Assembly (NCBI GenBank): GCA_958295665.1
Contig: OY282559.1
Location: 261,150,245 to 261,214,244, forward strand
Reading direction: 5' to 3'
DNA: 64,000 bases
Source of the DNA: Tipula vernalis
Taxonomy: Eukaryota > Arthropoda > Insecta > Diptera > Tipulidae
Positions 1 through 12,399 of this stretch are shown in pieces. A program made the translations under genes and the position numbers. The notes beneath the pieces are model-generated. The model saw only the letters and a list, made by a program, of their open reading frames with translations, was not told where the DNA came from and ran no database searches. Within the stretch, counting starts at the first letter, position 1, and every line of letters begins with the position of its first letter.

Positions 1-379
1 AAAAAATTGTTTTTGATCTAAAACATTTTCTTCTGTATACAAGCAGAGCAACAACACTACATACAAATTTTCTTTAAATATAATATTTTAAGCCAGAAAT
101 CAAACAGGTGTTGGACATCTAATATTATTCTAATATTTATTTAATATTTTCACAATTGTTTACATTAAGAAAATATGGGTTTGATTTCCGTATATACAAA
201 TGGTGTCATATAATTTATATATGTGTGTGTCTCACATGTTGTATAAGTATAACATTGTTAATGAAAATTATTAAAAGCGCGTTAAAAATTATTATCATAT
301 GTTGGGTGAATGTTCTTACTTACATACAAATGAAAATGGAAAATTAATTGATTTTTTTTTTTTTTTTGTTTATTTACAG
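1..379 (+). other. sm: smooth intron, 3' portion upstream of exon
   Basis: Non-coding AT-rich sequence. It ends in a long T-rich tract (about 350-375) followed by TTTACAG, a strong 3' splice site at 377-379 directly before the coding exon. No other feature was recognised in it. Confidence 0.7.
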
Positions 380-523
380 CTTGTGCCAGCAAATAATAAT
401 AACAATAATAACACGAATAATAATAATAATGAAGTTGAACCAAGAAGAAAACGACAAGAAGGTGCTAGACCAAATCATATACTACTTTTTACAATTATAA
501 ATCCTGTTTATCCTATTACTGTG
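380..523 (+). CDS. sm: Internal coding exon of smooth (hnRNP-L orthologue), start of RRM2
   Basis: This 144-nt, phase-0 exon encodes 48 residues. It begins LVPA, runs through an Asn-rich stretch (about 13 Asn, one Thr interruption), continues with a basic linker (EVEPRRKRQEG), and ends RPNHILLFTIINPVYPITV. That last segment is the first beta strand of the second RNA recognition motif of insect Smooth, an hnRNP-L-type splicing and RNA-binding protein acting mainly in the nucleus. The exon is bounded by a T-rich tract plus TTTACAG (acceptor, 377-379) and GTAAGT (donor, 524-529). In Smooth the next residues should be DVLH and the rest of RRM2. That continuation was not found on the + strand of this window, so a very long intron follows. 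The assignment rests on remembered family sequence. The Asn run is a low-complexity insertion in a non-structured linker. Confidence 0.85.
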
Positions 524-529
524 GTAAGT
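524..529 (+). promoter_or_regulatory. sm: 5' splice site of the smooth exon
   Basis: GTG|GTAAGT is a full-consensus insect donor. It follows the codon for the last Val of PITV, in phase 0. Confidence 0.85.
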
Positions 530-1183
530 CAATTTTTATTTTAATTCTGAAATGATTTTCTTAATGGAATTCGATGATTATAATTATTTTAAACATACAC
601 GTGGTGATTATACATAGTACATGTATGTAATTATATGTGTGCGTAAGCCGCGATTTTTCATTCAGTTGTTAAATTTATTTAGAAAGCGAAATTTATTTAG
701 ACATATTATGATAATTTTTTAAATCGATTTTTTTTTGTGTATTCAGTGATACAACTAATGTTTATTTTCTGTTTCTTGTCGTTATTCCACTGAGCACGTG
801 GTTTAGTTATATTGCCATTTTAATCAGTTTGATGAACCGACATACATACAACTTTTTAGTTCATTGCCACATTTTTATAAGATTTAATGAATTAATAAAT
901 AATGGATTAATAATGTTTATTAAAAGAAGTTAGTTTTAGTAGATAATGTACTATTAAAAGCAAGTTTATATACAAAATTCCAAGTTGGATTTGTCTAGTT
1001 CATCAAGATGAGGTTGCCAAATTTTAGCGAAAGTGTACTATGTACTTGTATATACGTATGTACCATTCAAATGTATTTTTTCATTAGCAAATTGCCAAAG
1101 TTAATATGATGGGAGAGACAGCAAAATGCCAATTGTGTCCTCTAAACCAATTACATTCAAAATAAAGAGTTATTATTATAATA

Positions 1184-1446
1184 TACACCTATCCCCCGCT
1201 TTACACGGAAGATAGGTTCCTCACAAAACCGTGTAACTCGAAAAATTAACTTCTATTTCTATCAAAGTTGATACTAGGAATTCGTAATACAACACGTACA
1301 AAATTGTATTCTTTGCATGTATGTTGGCAGTACAACATTTAAAATGTTATTGTCAATGTTTTTGGTAAACATTTTTTTGATTTTAAAAACCGTGTAAGAT
1401 CGAAAACGTGTTAAACGAATAGCGTGTTAAACGGGGGATTGGTGTA
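1184..1446. mobile_element. TA-flanked MITE (about 260 bp)
   Basis: The ends are inverted copies: CACCTATCCCCCGCTTTACA at the left, and a right end whose complement reads CACCAATCCCCCGTTTAACA. Both are bounded by TA (1184-1185 and 1445-1446), as in Tc1/mariner-type insertions. Degenerate inverted similarity (the CCGTGTAA motif) continues inward. No coding capacity. It is a non-autonomous element whose parent is not identified. Confidence 0.6.
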
Positions 1447-2990
1447 TTATTCTTCCTTACAATACGGTACCTTCATTTGGAGGAACTAGATTTACATTAT
1501 TTAACTTAATAACTTTTTAAAGGTAAAATGCATCAGGTGATGTCTTGGAAAAAATTAAAAGCTTAAATGATAATTTCAAAATAGATAGAAAGCTTTTAGA
1601 TGGCAAAATCAGTTTTTTTTATTTCAGCTGCAAAACTGTCGATTTATTTATTTAAATGAACCTAAATTGTAATACCAGATAAAATTATTTGGAAATGTCT
1701 TCCTCTTATTTTTTATTGCGAGCACCTGCTGCCTTAAAATTTAATTAAATAAAAAAAAAGAATTTCTACAAGTAAAACAATCAGCCCTTTCTAATTAAAT
1801 ATTAAAGTATGTATTTGTAAACATTCTACCATTTTATTACACTTTATGACTACACTAAAATGACATAGATCCTAAAAAATGTAAATTCTTACACAGTTTG
1901 TTCCCTAGTATAATATAGTATACCAGATGGAATTGTACTCAGTTTAATTGTTTCGTCAGTGAAAAAAAGGTTAGCCATTATATAAATGTTTGAGACGGCA
2001 ATAGCAAATCTGAGTAACACGTTCGATGAATTTAAATGATAAGTGGAATCTTTTTTCCCCCCATCATATTTATTTTCGATTTATTTTGATATTTTTTCAA
2101 AATTTTAAACGAATATTGACTGAAACTATTGATTTATTTTCAATGGACAAAAGAGAAGAAACAGGTTTGACTTTAGGAATCTTCTCCAATCGGCCATTAT
2201 CCCTAAAAATTGTCTGGGCCTGAAGTCCCTTTAAAGACACATAACCACCGAAAAGATATCTGCATAATGCCTACAAGGCTTGACCTCCAAAATATTTTAA
2301 AATTAAACATTCCTCTTCCAGAATTTTTGTATTTTCGTTTATCGATGTTATGTCTCTTTTAATTTGGGTATTGTTGCTCTTTTCTAAGTGAACATTATCC
2401 TTGTTTACTTTTTAGGCATTGTATCCCTCTAAGTCTCTTTCTGAACCCCTAAAAAACAAATTAGGGATTATATCCATAGGAACAGCAGCCTATGTTGGTG
2501 CAAAAAAATATACAGATGTACCAAGGCCAGTGATTGCAATACCGGAATTGATGAATCCGGAATTCCGGACGGTTTTATAATGTCAGAAATTCAGGTTAAT
2601 AATCCCGCAAACCCGAGATTCCATTTTATTATTTATTATGTTTATAAAGGAAATAAATTGGTCAGAAGTTTATTTTTTAATCGATTTATTTTTTGACATT
2701 GATAAGGTATTCTAGGTCAAAAAGGGATTTCACCACTAAATTCGGTTATTTTGCATTTTTTTTAAATATATTAAATGGCAATAGGTCCAGTTGAAGTAGA
2801 CAAAAATCTGGCTTATAAAAGTAATATGTAAATTGGTGACAAGCTATTTTTTTAAATATGTACATATATTTGTTAAACCTATTTTCGACCCTTTTTTCAT
2901 TCAGCCGATCTCGAGACTCATCGAATTCTTAATATAGAGAATTGTCATCATTCGCATATCAACGCTTAGCCTGAACGGTCTTATCGATTA
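1447..2990. other. sm: AT-rich intron, nothing recognised
   Basis: No convincing coding or element signal. A short GC-richer patch at about 2530-2580 carries CCGGAATT-type motifs. It resembles, in inverted orientation, a patch at about 4105-4140 beyond the Tc1 relic. Confidence 0.5.
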
Positions 2991-3013
2991 GATTTAGGTC
3001 TTCATTCGGAACA

Positions 3014-3815
3014 AGAAAATGAATGCCACATCAGAGGTAGCCGCTTAAGTTGTTGCACTAATTGATGCGGGGCAGAACCAACGTGAAGTGGCTCAACACA
3101 GCGTGATGACCGCTTTCTTGTGACGACTCCGTTGCGAAATTGTGTGATCTGACTGCACACAGACCAGCAAACGGGCCAAAATTAATCCCAGCCCACCGAC
3201 GAGCCCACCTTCAGTTCGCTTGAGAGGATTTGGATTCGACAGAAGAACAATAGAGCACAGTCTTGTGCTCTGACGAGTGCAGGATGTGTTTACATGGCAA
3301 CGATGTGTGAGGAAGAGTGTATAGAAGATCAGGAGAGCGATTTGCACAATGTCACATTGAAGAATGTGTCTTGTATGGCGGTGGATCGGGCATGTTCTGA
3401 GGAGGCATGCCAGTGGAGGCGAAGACAGATCTTGTGTTCATCTCCGAAGTGAATACTGGCCGTCGATCAAGAAGATTGACTTCTCAACGATACATTGAGG
3501 AAGTACTCGAGGACTACGTCGTACCTTTTACCGGGTTTATTGGTGAAAACTTCCTTCAAAGGGTCGATATGCCTGTTTTGGAGTGGCTAGCTCGAAGCAC
3601 GGACCTCAATCTCATCGAACATTTATGGGACGAGCTGAAAAAAAGAGTCCGTGCCAGAGATATTGCTCCAACAAGACTCCAGGAGCTGCAACAATAGCGA
3701 TAATTGAGCTGCAACAATTGCGATACCTCAAGATTTCTTGAAAATTTTGGTGAAATCAATGAAACATCGAATGGAGGCTATCATTCGGGATATGGGAGGG
3801 AATACTTCTTAATAA
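3014..3815 (+). pseudogene. Decayed Tc1-type transposase
   Basis: Reading across frames gives a recognisable Tc1-family DD34E transposase. An N-terminal start (MNATSEVAA) precedes a helix-turn-helix-like stretch (VVALIDAGQNQREVA). The first catalytic Asp region (VLCSDECRMCLHGND) lies near 3255-3300, followed by YGGGSGM near 3370. The C-terminal stretch is open from 3407 to 3697 and includes QRYIEEVLEDYVVPF and the final acidic motif NLIEHLWDEL. The second Asp motif (normally QDNARPH) is replaced by QRVDMPVLEW. Several stops and frameshifts are present and no clear terminal inverted repeats were seen, so the copy is dead and old. Confidence 0.8.
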
Positions 3816-4561
3816 TAAACATGATTTTTTGCTGATTTCCATGTTCTAATTCGATTTTTACCACTAATTTTCATGCTGACAAATTCACAAAAATCGTGTA
3901 CATTAGATGTTGACCCTAAAAATCACTTTGTTGTCACGGTATCAGTACAAAAAGGTACCACTGTATAGGCGTTGCAATAGACTTTGAATCTGCATTCAAG
4001 AAAATTAAACAAACATTGGATTTTTTTGATATTTTGCATATTGGATAAAAAAGAACGATATTCCGGATTTGTGGGCTTATAAATATGGATTTTTAAATTT
4101 GTAAAGATACTCGGAATTCCGATATTGCAATTACGGAATGGTATTTCAGGCAAAAAACAAACTAACCTAAAGGTATTCCACACCAATATTTGTGACTGAA
4201 CAATCTTTCAAGAAAGTTGTTCAGTCCAAATAGACAAAAGGTATTTCAGGCAAACTGTTTTTAAATCTAACATTTTTTTTTTCTTGACTGAAGTTCCTTT
4301 TTAAAGGAGTTTTAGTCATAAAGTTTTTACTTATGGAAAATTTTATGTCTGAAATTGAAAGTTTGAAAATGTAGCTTTGTTGTCCTCATTGTCTGCTTCA
4401 GAAAGGGTACGTAATTGGGTGACTGTGTCGTTTCTGAATTTACTTTGCCTGTGTTTGAAAATCCCTTGCTCTTTCCATCTTATTATGATAGTTATCCATT
4501 TCTGTGTGAGCGAACGATCCACGCCCCGAATCTTGTCCATTATTTATTTCGTATTTCCATC

Positions 4562-4634
4562 TGTCGCTCTCGGTAGTTAATAAAGCGCTTTCTTTACCAT
4601 CCGAGGGTCTCGGGCTCGATTTCCGGTGGTGACA
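4562..4634 (+). repeat. tRNA-like 73-nt unit, probable SINE head or tRNA pseudogene
   Basis: The length is exactly that of a tRNA. The 5' TGTC can pair with the 3' GACA. An A-box-like segment (CTCGGTAGTTAATAAAGCGC) and a B-box-like T-arm (CGGGCTCGATTTCCG) are correctly placed. The anticodon stem does not pair well, so a working tRNA gene is unlikely. The unrelated tail that follows, with an A-rich stretch at about 4700-4735, would fit a SINE body. No second copy was found in the window to confirm this. Confidence 0.4.
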
Positions 4635-4639
4635 AGAGA

Positions 4640-5544
4640 AATGTCACGATTGGCTGTAGATGGGTGTATATGCGTGTGTTATGAAGTGCATTGAGCCCCA
4701 TAAAAAAATGTCCTTTTCCAATCAAAATAAAAAACAAAGTGGTGCTTTGTGTCTGCATTTGTGCAAACAAATCCTAAGCAAAACTTTAAGCACAACTTTA
4801 ATCCCTTTAAAAAAAAAAAAAAATCTCGATACACCCTCTTTTCAGATGGCCCATTTAGTCGCCACTAATCTGAATAACAGACGCTGAACGCTCTCACTCT
4901 TTAACCTACTCTTTGCACGTAGAAGGTAGTAGTTACTGGTGGCTATCGCGAAAGGCATTAACGAGCACTTTGCTGAAGCTTTACGAAGATACGCCACTTG
5001 AAGTAAGTCTTCTGTTAGGTAATACGTATATAACAAACTAAGCTCTGCAGTTTTGGTATATTTGACAATGTTGATTATACCACAACTTCCGTTTGTTGGT
5101 TCAAATGTGAACTTTTGAAAAACAGGTGACTATTAAAAAGTAACATGCCGATCTTAAAAAGAAGGGTGAAAATGATTTACAATAATGCGTTGTTTAAGTG
5201 GTTCTGTATTCTCTTTATTGTATGTTATCCTAATACATAAAAGAGATTTAGTGAATTTTTTGAGATCAGTCCTAGTATCTCACCTTAGTATCACCTAAGT
5301 ATCTCACAGTTTTAGATAATCGCGTTTTTTTTCATAGAGTTCTTGAGTGAGTTTAGCTTAATCGGATTTATTAAACCGCGATCTGTCTACGGTATTATTA
5401 TAGAGATAAAGTCAGGTCCAAAATTATCGACGATGTGATTTAAGCGAAGATCAATCTAACTAAATTTTCGAAGCAATTATCTTTAAGTCGAAGCAATCGT
5501 GGAGTGAAAAACACTACGATATTTACGGTCCTCATAGGCCAAAG
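4640..5544. other. sm: Intron, nothing recognised
   Basis: A-rich segment at 4810-4825; otherwise unique-looking AT-rich sequence without supported genes. Confidence 0.5.
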
Positions 5545-5965
5545 TTATTGAAAACCTACCAAAACTGACCAACATTTTTTGTCCAAAAACACTTTTCTAT
5601 ACGGTTTGAAGTTTCTGAATCAGAAAAAGCAAGAAAAAATGTCCGCCCATTTGTCTGTCGGTCTGTCTGTCTGTCTGTCTGTCTGTATGGATGATATCTC
5701 GAGAACATCTTCTGCGATTGGGAATTTTTTCTCCATTCTGTATTTTTTTAGCCAAGGCGGAAGATTGAAAAACTTTTAGAAGCTGTATCAAATAGACCCG
5801 ATACCATAACCACAAATACGTGTTATTACGTGTTGGTTTGAGGATTGAGTTGGGGGTTGAATTTTTGCTTGAATTGAGAATTGGGAGTCGATTTGATGTT
5901 TGAGCGGTACTTGAGTTGGCGTTGAGTTTAGGTTGAGCACTTCAGTTGGGGGATTAATTAGGGGG
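5545..5965 (+). repeat. Dispersed repeat copy 1 with (GTCT)n core and GTTGAG-rich tail
   Basis: The unit has a pre-core (TCTGAATCAGAAAAAGCAAG), a (GTCT)n microsatellite at about 5655-5685, the motif ATATCTCGAGAAC, GGAATTTTTTC, a purine stretch ending AAAACTTTT, and then a tail rich in TTGAG/GTTGAG steps (5830-5960). The same order occurs, reverse-complemented, at 23660-24115. It is non-coding. The microsatellite core and minisatellite tail recall Helitron-like DINE-type elements of flies, but that classification is a guess. Confidence 0.6.
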
Positions 5966-6300
5966 TTAAATTGACAGTTGTGTTAGGGACGACGTACTTG
6001 TAATAATAAAATATTTTTTGATTACCAAAATTTGGAAAAGACATCACTCCCTCTCAAATTAATATTCGCTCGAGAAAAAGTTCATTCACGACATCGGTAA
6101 CTGGAAACTGACCGATGGTTTTGTATGGCTTCGTTTTAAGTCAGTCGCATATAGGATACCAAAAGCTGGTTTTATTCTATCTAGAAAAAAAAATGTTTCC
6201 CAAAACGACGAATTACTTTATGCGGTCCTTCGTATGGCGGTGTGAGACCCGTTCGTACTCTGTCAATACAGATGAAATCATGCTCGCAATTTTCTAAATC
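5966..6300. other. sm: Intron, nothing recognised
   Basis: No supported feature. Confidence 0.4.
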
Positions 6301-8350
6301 TTGGGTAATAAATACGGAAGGAGTACTTGAATTTCGAGTGTCAGTATATCAAGTTACGTACATTTGCACGAGGTTTTTCTGAAAAGTCTGATAGGCTGAG
6401 ATCCGTTTCAGTATTGGCTGCGAAAAAATCTACTGGCATTCGTAAAGGTTGTCAATATGCTAGTTCTGCTGGTGAACACTATAAATTATCATTTACTTTG
6501 AGGAAAGCTTTTAGTGGTCGATGAAATGCTCGCCTAGCATTCGCGTTAGTTCAGAAAAGAGCATTCTCTCAAAGGGGCTACCTTGATTGATCGTTATTTC
6601 AGGTGGTCGACGACAGTCTTACCATTAGTGGCAGCAGTCCTTTATTGAATCTGATATACTTCAGGCCATCGAGTAAATCTATCAACAATGGTAAGTATAT
6701 ACCTATTATTTTCTGACGGCGGAAGAGGTCCGACGACGCTCTGACACTTAGATGGGAATGACTGTGCAATACATCGAAAACTGCACGTCTTTGGTTAGCT
6801 GAGACAAACGGACAATTTTTACTTGTTGACGTTTCGCAATATACTTGTAAATAGGTAAGGATGATGAGTTCTGTGATGAACTTAACAATTGTTGCAGTTC
6901 ATCGTTAGACTACTGAGTATGTGTCCTTGCCAGAAATATGCCTAATGACCATCGTAAACTGAGCGATGTAGTCAAGTTGCCTTAGTTGCCGTGTAAAAAT
7001 CCATTCAGAGAGACTATTGCTCTTATAAGCGCTTTCTAGTCAGTAAAAACAATAAATTGTCTTACTTTCCACAACCTTCCATAAATTGTCTTACCTTACC
7101 TTCCTTTTACTTAGCTTGCGGGAAAATCGTAAAGATTGCCAACATCCATTGTACCAATCAGATGAAATACTATATCTGGTGTCGTCCATGGGATGTGCTA
7201 ATATCGTTACATTAGCAAGTGCGCTCTTGATTTTTGCAAATGCTGCTTCACAGTCTTCTGGCCATGAAAAGTTTCGCCATTTGCGCTTGAATTGGAGGCA
7301 ACAATCCGGCTAATCTTAGAATGAGCCGATAGTAATAATTGACCATTCCGACGAATTGTTAAATTTTTCTGATGGATGTTGAGGACGCTAATTCTTGAAT
7401 GGCGTCTACTCGCCGTGGCGGGGCTTTACGTCATCTGCAATGATTTGGTGGCTGAGGAATTCTAAAGCATGAATATCTAATTGACATTTTGAAGTTTGTG
7501 TCTTCCTCTTTCTTACTAGCACATCATTAATAAATGTGGAAACAAATCAAGACCTTTGACTACTTTAATTTTGAAGCCCGAAAGTCATTCGTGTAATAAA
7601 CCAAATGGAGTAGTAATAGCCGTTTTAGGCACGACTTCGGGTCCAATGGGGATTAAATGTCACGGTCTTACAAGACAGTTGCCGATCCTGTGTAAAAATG
7701 AGATGTACCAGATCGTGTTTAACTGGACGATTATAATCTGGTGGAGCTAAAATCGATGGAAACATCTTTAATAAAGAACCGTAATCGCTATGGGCGGAAG
7801 TGTTCTGACCTGAGTAGTCATAGCTTGAACAGCAAATGAAGTCGTTGAGTTAAGGAGTCGTCTTATTTTTAAATCGACGAAGAGACCTTATTTTGTGAAG
7901 AAGTCAGCACCAATAATTAGCCCGTCAACTGACGCTAAAATGAAAACATGTGGAAATTGTCACTTAACACTAATGTCAACGTTCATTAATTTAGTGTAAC
8001 AAGTTTGAATTATTGAACCATTAGCAGCCGACAATACTAATTCAGGGTCAGATCGAGATAAATATCCTTTGGAATTTTGAAATAGCACAGAAAAAGGTTA
8101 TTTTATTTATATTATCTCTAATGAACAATCGGTTTAAAAGTGTCCGATAATTCGCCGCATTCACGATCGGACCTTTTTTTTTTTAATTTGAATCGTTAGT
8201 AGACACAGTATTTTTGCGGTGTTGAACACAAGGAAGGTAACACTTTCTCGCTTTCTCGCCGAACTAATGATGAAAACAGCAGTTCCCCTTATCGTCGATT
8301 AAAACGACGTCTGATAGTACTCCGGATTCGCCGTCAATGGAATGTTGAAT
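6300..8350 (-). pseudogene. Decayed Ty3/gypsy gag-pol remnant
   Basis: Read on the - strand from right to left across many frameshifts. A gag C-terminal Cys/His stretch (FGEKARKCYLPC, about 8250-8200). Protease-end motifs (DGLIIGADFFTK, about 7935-7900). An RT/RNase H connection (FLSHQIIADDVKPRHGE, about 7460-7400; WPEDCEAAFAKIKSALANV, about 7265-7205). Integrase core (VVGPLPPSENNRYILTIVDRFTRWPE, broken here as VVGPLPPSENN and ILTIVDRFTRWPE, about 6740-6660). The order gag-PR-RT/RNase H-IN identifies a gypsy-group element. No LTRs were recognised. Stops occur throughout, so it is an old dead copy antisense to the host gene. Confidence 0.75.
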
Positions 8351-11300
8351 TTGAGGGGCTCCTTCCTCGTACAACTAGTTGAGATATCAAGTTCACGGAG
8401 AAATTCTGATCACCTCGAGAAGTTTCAGCCGTTTATATTTTTATATTTCCGACATTATTTTGTATGCAACCAAACTATCACAGCGACTACGTTCTATAAT
8501 TTTGATGTTCTCGATAACATTTTTGTTTGATTTTCTTAAAAAATTTATGATTAAATTTGTTTCTGGTAAATTGAATTTGCGACCAATGTTTATAAACTTA
8601 TAGAATGCGGTAAATGCCATCAGGCTTGGTATACATTCCTCTACAAAATAATCATTATGTGAGTGCTGCACAAACATTATTGCTGTACCAGGTGTACTGA
8701 TATCAGCATGCTCTTAATAAAACCATCACCATCTCTACTTTAAATTCATTCCGGTTAAGCTTATTAGAATATGAATGTAAGGCGCACAAAATATTGCTCG
8801 TCATTTCATTGCATTCTAGGGTACGATCGTTTTTTAGTACATATTAATTAACAAAAGTATTATTCTGCCTGAAGATTTACCTGTCAAAATTATATTAGTA
8901 TTTTTAGACAGAAATTGATTTCGAAATTGTGCAAATTAATTTAAAACATGTAAACAGAGGAACAGAGGGTAACCAACAACTTTCAAGTTCATTTAGAAGT
9001 TTAATTAACAACAAATTATTTTGAAAAACAAAATTTTGAAAACAATGTTTAAATTTTCACTTAAGGGAACAGTCTTGACATTTTATCATATTTCTTTATT
9101 GTTCGCTACATTTTTTCTAAAGATGAATTTTCCTATTTAGGTAAAGTTAGGTAAAATTTAATAAACATGTTGAATGGCACATCCGTTGACTGCAACTTAA
9201 AATCAGCATGCTATCTAAGCAACATATAAATTTGTAGCCTTAAATTTAAAATGTATTATGTATTTCAAAATTGCTTGGTATTTAAATTAATTTTTAATCG
9301 GAAAATTAGTTTTTCTTTTCGTTTTTGTTCTACAACTTATATAATGTAATGCCTGAAAAATGCCCTCTCATACATATTTTGTTAACTATGTATTACAGTT
9401 GAGTTATATTGGGACTATTTTACATATTGCAAAAACTGCATTTGCATTTTTTTTAGTTTTAATTTTAAAATTTACATCTAAGAGAAAACTCATAAAATAT
9501 TTTATTGGTTAGAACTAATATTTAAAGAGATTCATGTACGAAATAAGAAAAAAACTATAAAAGATAAAAATACTAAAAAAATAATGAAGAATACAAAAAT
9601 TATGAAAATTCAAAAATATCCTAACTTTTTATTTTATATTTCTGCGCTGTAGGCTAATTTGGTAATTCATTAAAATTGTATTCCATACCCAATTTCACTA
9701 TTGAAAGAAACAAAAAAATAAATTCAAATTTGCCACACAAAATATCACGAACCTACTATACGTGAACCAAAACAACTTTTACGCTGTTCAGTCACCCCAC
9801 ATTAGATTACGAATATGTATATTTGATGGAATGTTATTCAAGGATTATGTCTCGATAAACAAAAAATGTTATGTGTACATATTCTGTTTATGATTGTTTG
9901 TTAAATACATACAACATTCAACCCACATATTTGGATTGTGGAGCAAGTTAATCCATCTTAAAAATCAATCATCTTAAAACAATTTATTACTTAAGATCTA
10001 TACATACTAATCTGCTCTAGATATATACTCAATTTAATAATACATAGTACGTACTTGTATTCGTATTAATATTTTCATTACGGATTAAACAACAAACAAC
10101 AACTTTGTGCATAAATAACATGTACATAGATTTATTGGAAAACTAGTTTCTCTAATCTTATTAAATATACCTACATAACATAAAACGGGTCTAATACAGG
10201 CAACGATGAAACCGCACATGTACACTACATACACGATTCGATTCAATTACAAAAGAGAATTTCTTCATCACACTAACATTGTGCTCAGTAATCTAAATAT
10301 GAACAAAGTTCAAACCATTTTTACCATGTCACACCACTGAATTATTTATAGGACAATTATCAGAAAAATTCTAACAACTATTTGTTACATCATTAAAACT
10401 TTCATTTTAGTACTGTTATAATACGCTGTAGTTTTCTATAATATATCCATCCATGTACACAACAGAAAATGATTAAAAATTCAAAAGAAAATAACTTTTA
10501 GCATACAACATAAATACATAAGAAACACACACACACACACTCAGTCATCCACAGAGGCTATACCTATGTATATGGAGAAGTAGAACTTTGGTTTATATTT
10601 TCTTTTTAGACTTTTCATTATATAATTTAACTGTATGTATGTAAGATATATGTATAAGCAAGGCAAGCATACACAAACACATGTATATTTCTCTCTCCTC
10701 ATGTACAGAATTATAACAGAAAAACGTATATGCATTTGATTTTTTATCAAGATAATAAATATGCCTCAAGTGCTTTCATTTCTTTCCCTCCTCTTATTTT
10801 ACCATCTTTATTTACCAGACTAAGGCGAAACAAACCATTATCATCATTAACAAGAACTTCTTCATTTTAATTTTAGCGCAAAAAAAGCAACATAGAATAC
10901 TAACATAAAAAAAAACGATAGAAATTTGTATACATGAAACATACATTTATTTGTATTCGCTAGTATAGAGACAGTATCTCATCTTCAATGAGTTTAAATT
11001 AAGACGACAATTAGTATACATATGTATGTAGTATACAAAACATAAAGTAAAATATAAGAAAATTAAAAAGAAAAATTTGTTGGTTCTTCTTTAAATAGCT
11101 TTCCATGAGTGCATACTTAAAAAAAAAACACCAGATGAAAACAAAAAATTTTCTAAAGGGCAAACGAATGAAAATCATAATTAGATTTTTCTCTCTATAG
11201 TATGGAGGTATATGTTCATATATAAAAGCCATTCGCGCGATTTCAAAACGTAAAATTTTTAGTACAGGAAAATGGAAAAATTAAGTCTATAACTTTAAAA

Positions 11301-11904
11301 GAGAACATCACGGTATGTATTTCAACGATTGGGATTTATGTTTTTTTTTGCGAAAGCATTTGCATATTATTTTATAGAACGAAAATTAAGCTATTTTCTA
11401 ATTACGAGGTGGCGATACTACACGTTTGTATAAAACAGTTTATATATTTTTTTTAGATAATTTCATTAGTGTCATGTACCATATTACAAAAGTGTAAAAC
11501 TTATGAATGTAATGGAATATATAACAGACTACATCTGAAAACAATAGGCTAATGGTTTTTTTGGGTCCTGCCAATCGGAAGAGGTTTATACTTGACTTTA
11601 CTGTACAATGGATATTTTAATTTATCAGCTGTAAGAGAAAGTTCTGTCATTGTTCTTTTTATTATTGTGATTTGAAGCAGTTATCTGAATTACGATATCG
11701 AAGCCCACATCTGTCAAAAATAATATAGGATTTGTTTTGTTCGTATTGTGTAGCACTTCATTATTGGCATTGGATAGGAACTCAAAAAAATGGTACCCGA
11801 AGCAAATTTTTCAAATCAGCGATTCGACCATTTCAGAGTAAAAAATTACACACGACATGAGCACAGAGTATGCTCAGTTCACATATCAAAATACAGTGTA
11901 TGGA
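8351..11904. other. sm: Long AT-rich intron stretch, nothing recognised
   Basis: Unique-looking intronic DNA with a short (AC)n run at about 10526-10541 and many TACATA/TATGTA steps typical of fly introns. No coding similarity was recognised on either strand. Confidence 0.5.
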
Positions 11905-12058
11905 GCAAAAATTGCACTGGTTAAATTGTGCAAGTTAAATTGTGTATGTTGAATTGTGTCAAGTCGAATTGTGCCCAGTGCAATTGTGCCAAGTAGAATT
12001 GTGCCAGTAGAATTGTGTGCAGTGGAATTGTGCCTACTGGAATTGTGCTAGTGGAATA
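11905..12058. repeat. Degenerate minisatellite, unit about 14-16 bp
   Basis: About eight or nine imperfect copies of a unit close to GTGCCAGTAGAATT follow one another, for example GTGCAAGTTAAATT, GTGTCAAGTCGAATT, GTGCCAAGTAGAATT, GTGCCTACTGGAATT. Unit length drifts by one or two bases. Confidence 0.75.
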
Positions 12059-12399
12059 GATCTAGAATCGTCTTTCCAGCTCCTACGATTTTAAGGTCAA
12101 GATAATGCCCATGCCTAATAGATCCGTTCTATTTCATTTAGTTCAAACTGATCAATGGCGACAAAGCAACGCAATTTTGCTTTGCTCATCGGGTTGACCA
12201 CGACCATTCACTATTTTCTAAATATGGAATTCTTTCCAGTCGTTTGCATTTCTCGACGCCACAAGCAAAATAATAAATTTCAATTTTTTATTTTTCAATT
12301 AATGTCAGAAAGGCTCGTGCTCCAACCCGAATATAGAGTAGCTTATTGACTTTTTAATCCAAAAAAGCGAACAACAGCCATTTCTCGGCATCTTTGATA

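Noticed and set aside
2530..4140. Inverted ATTGCAATAYCGGAATT patches on either side of the Tc1 relic, as possible terminal repeats
   Set aside because: The match is about 17 bp and made of CCGGAATT-like steps that recur elsewhere (39.7 and 42.8 kb). There is no clear target duplication, and they lie about 400 bp from the transposase remnant.
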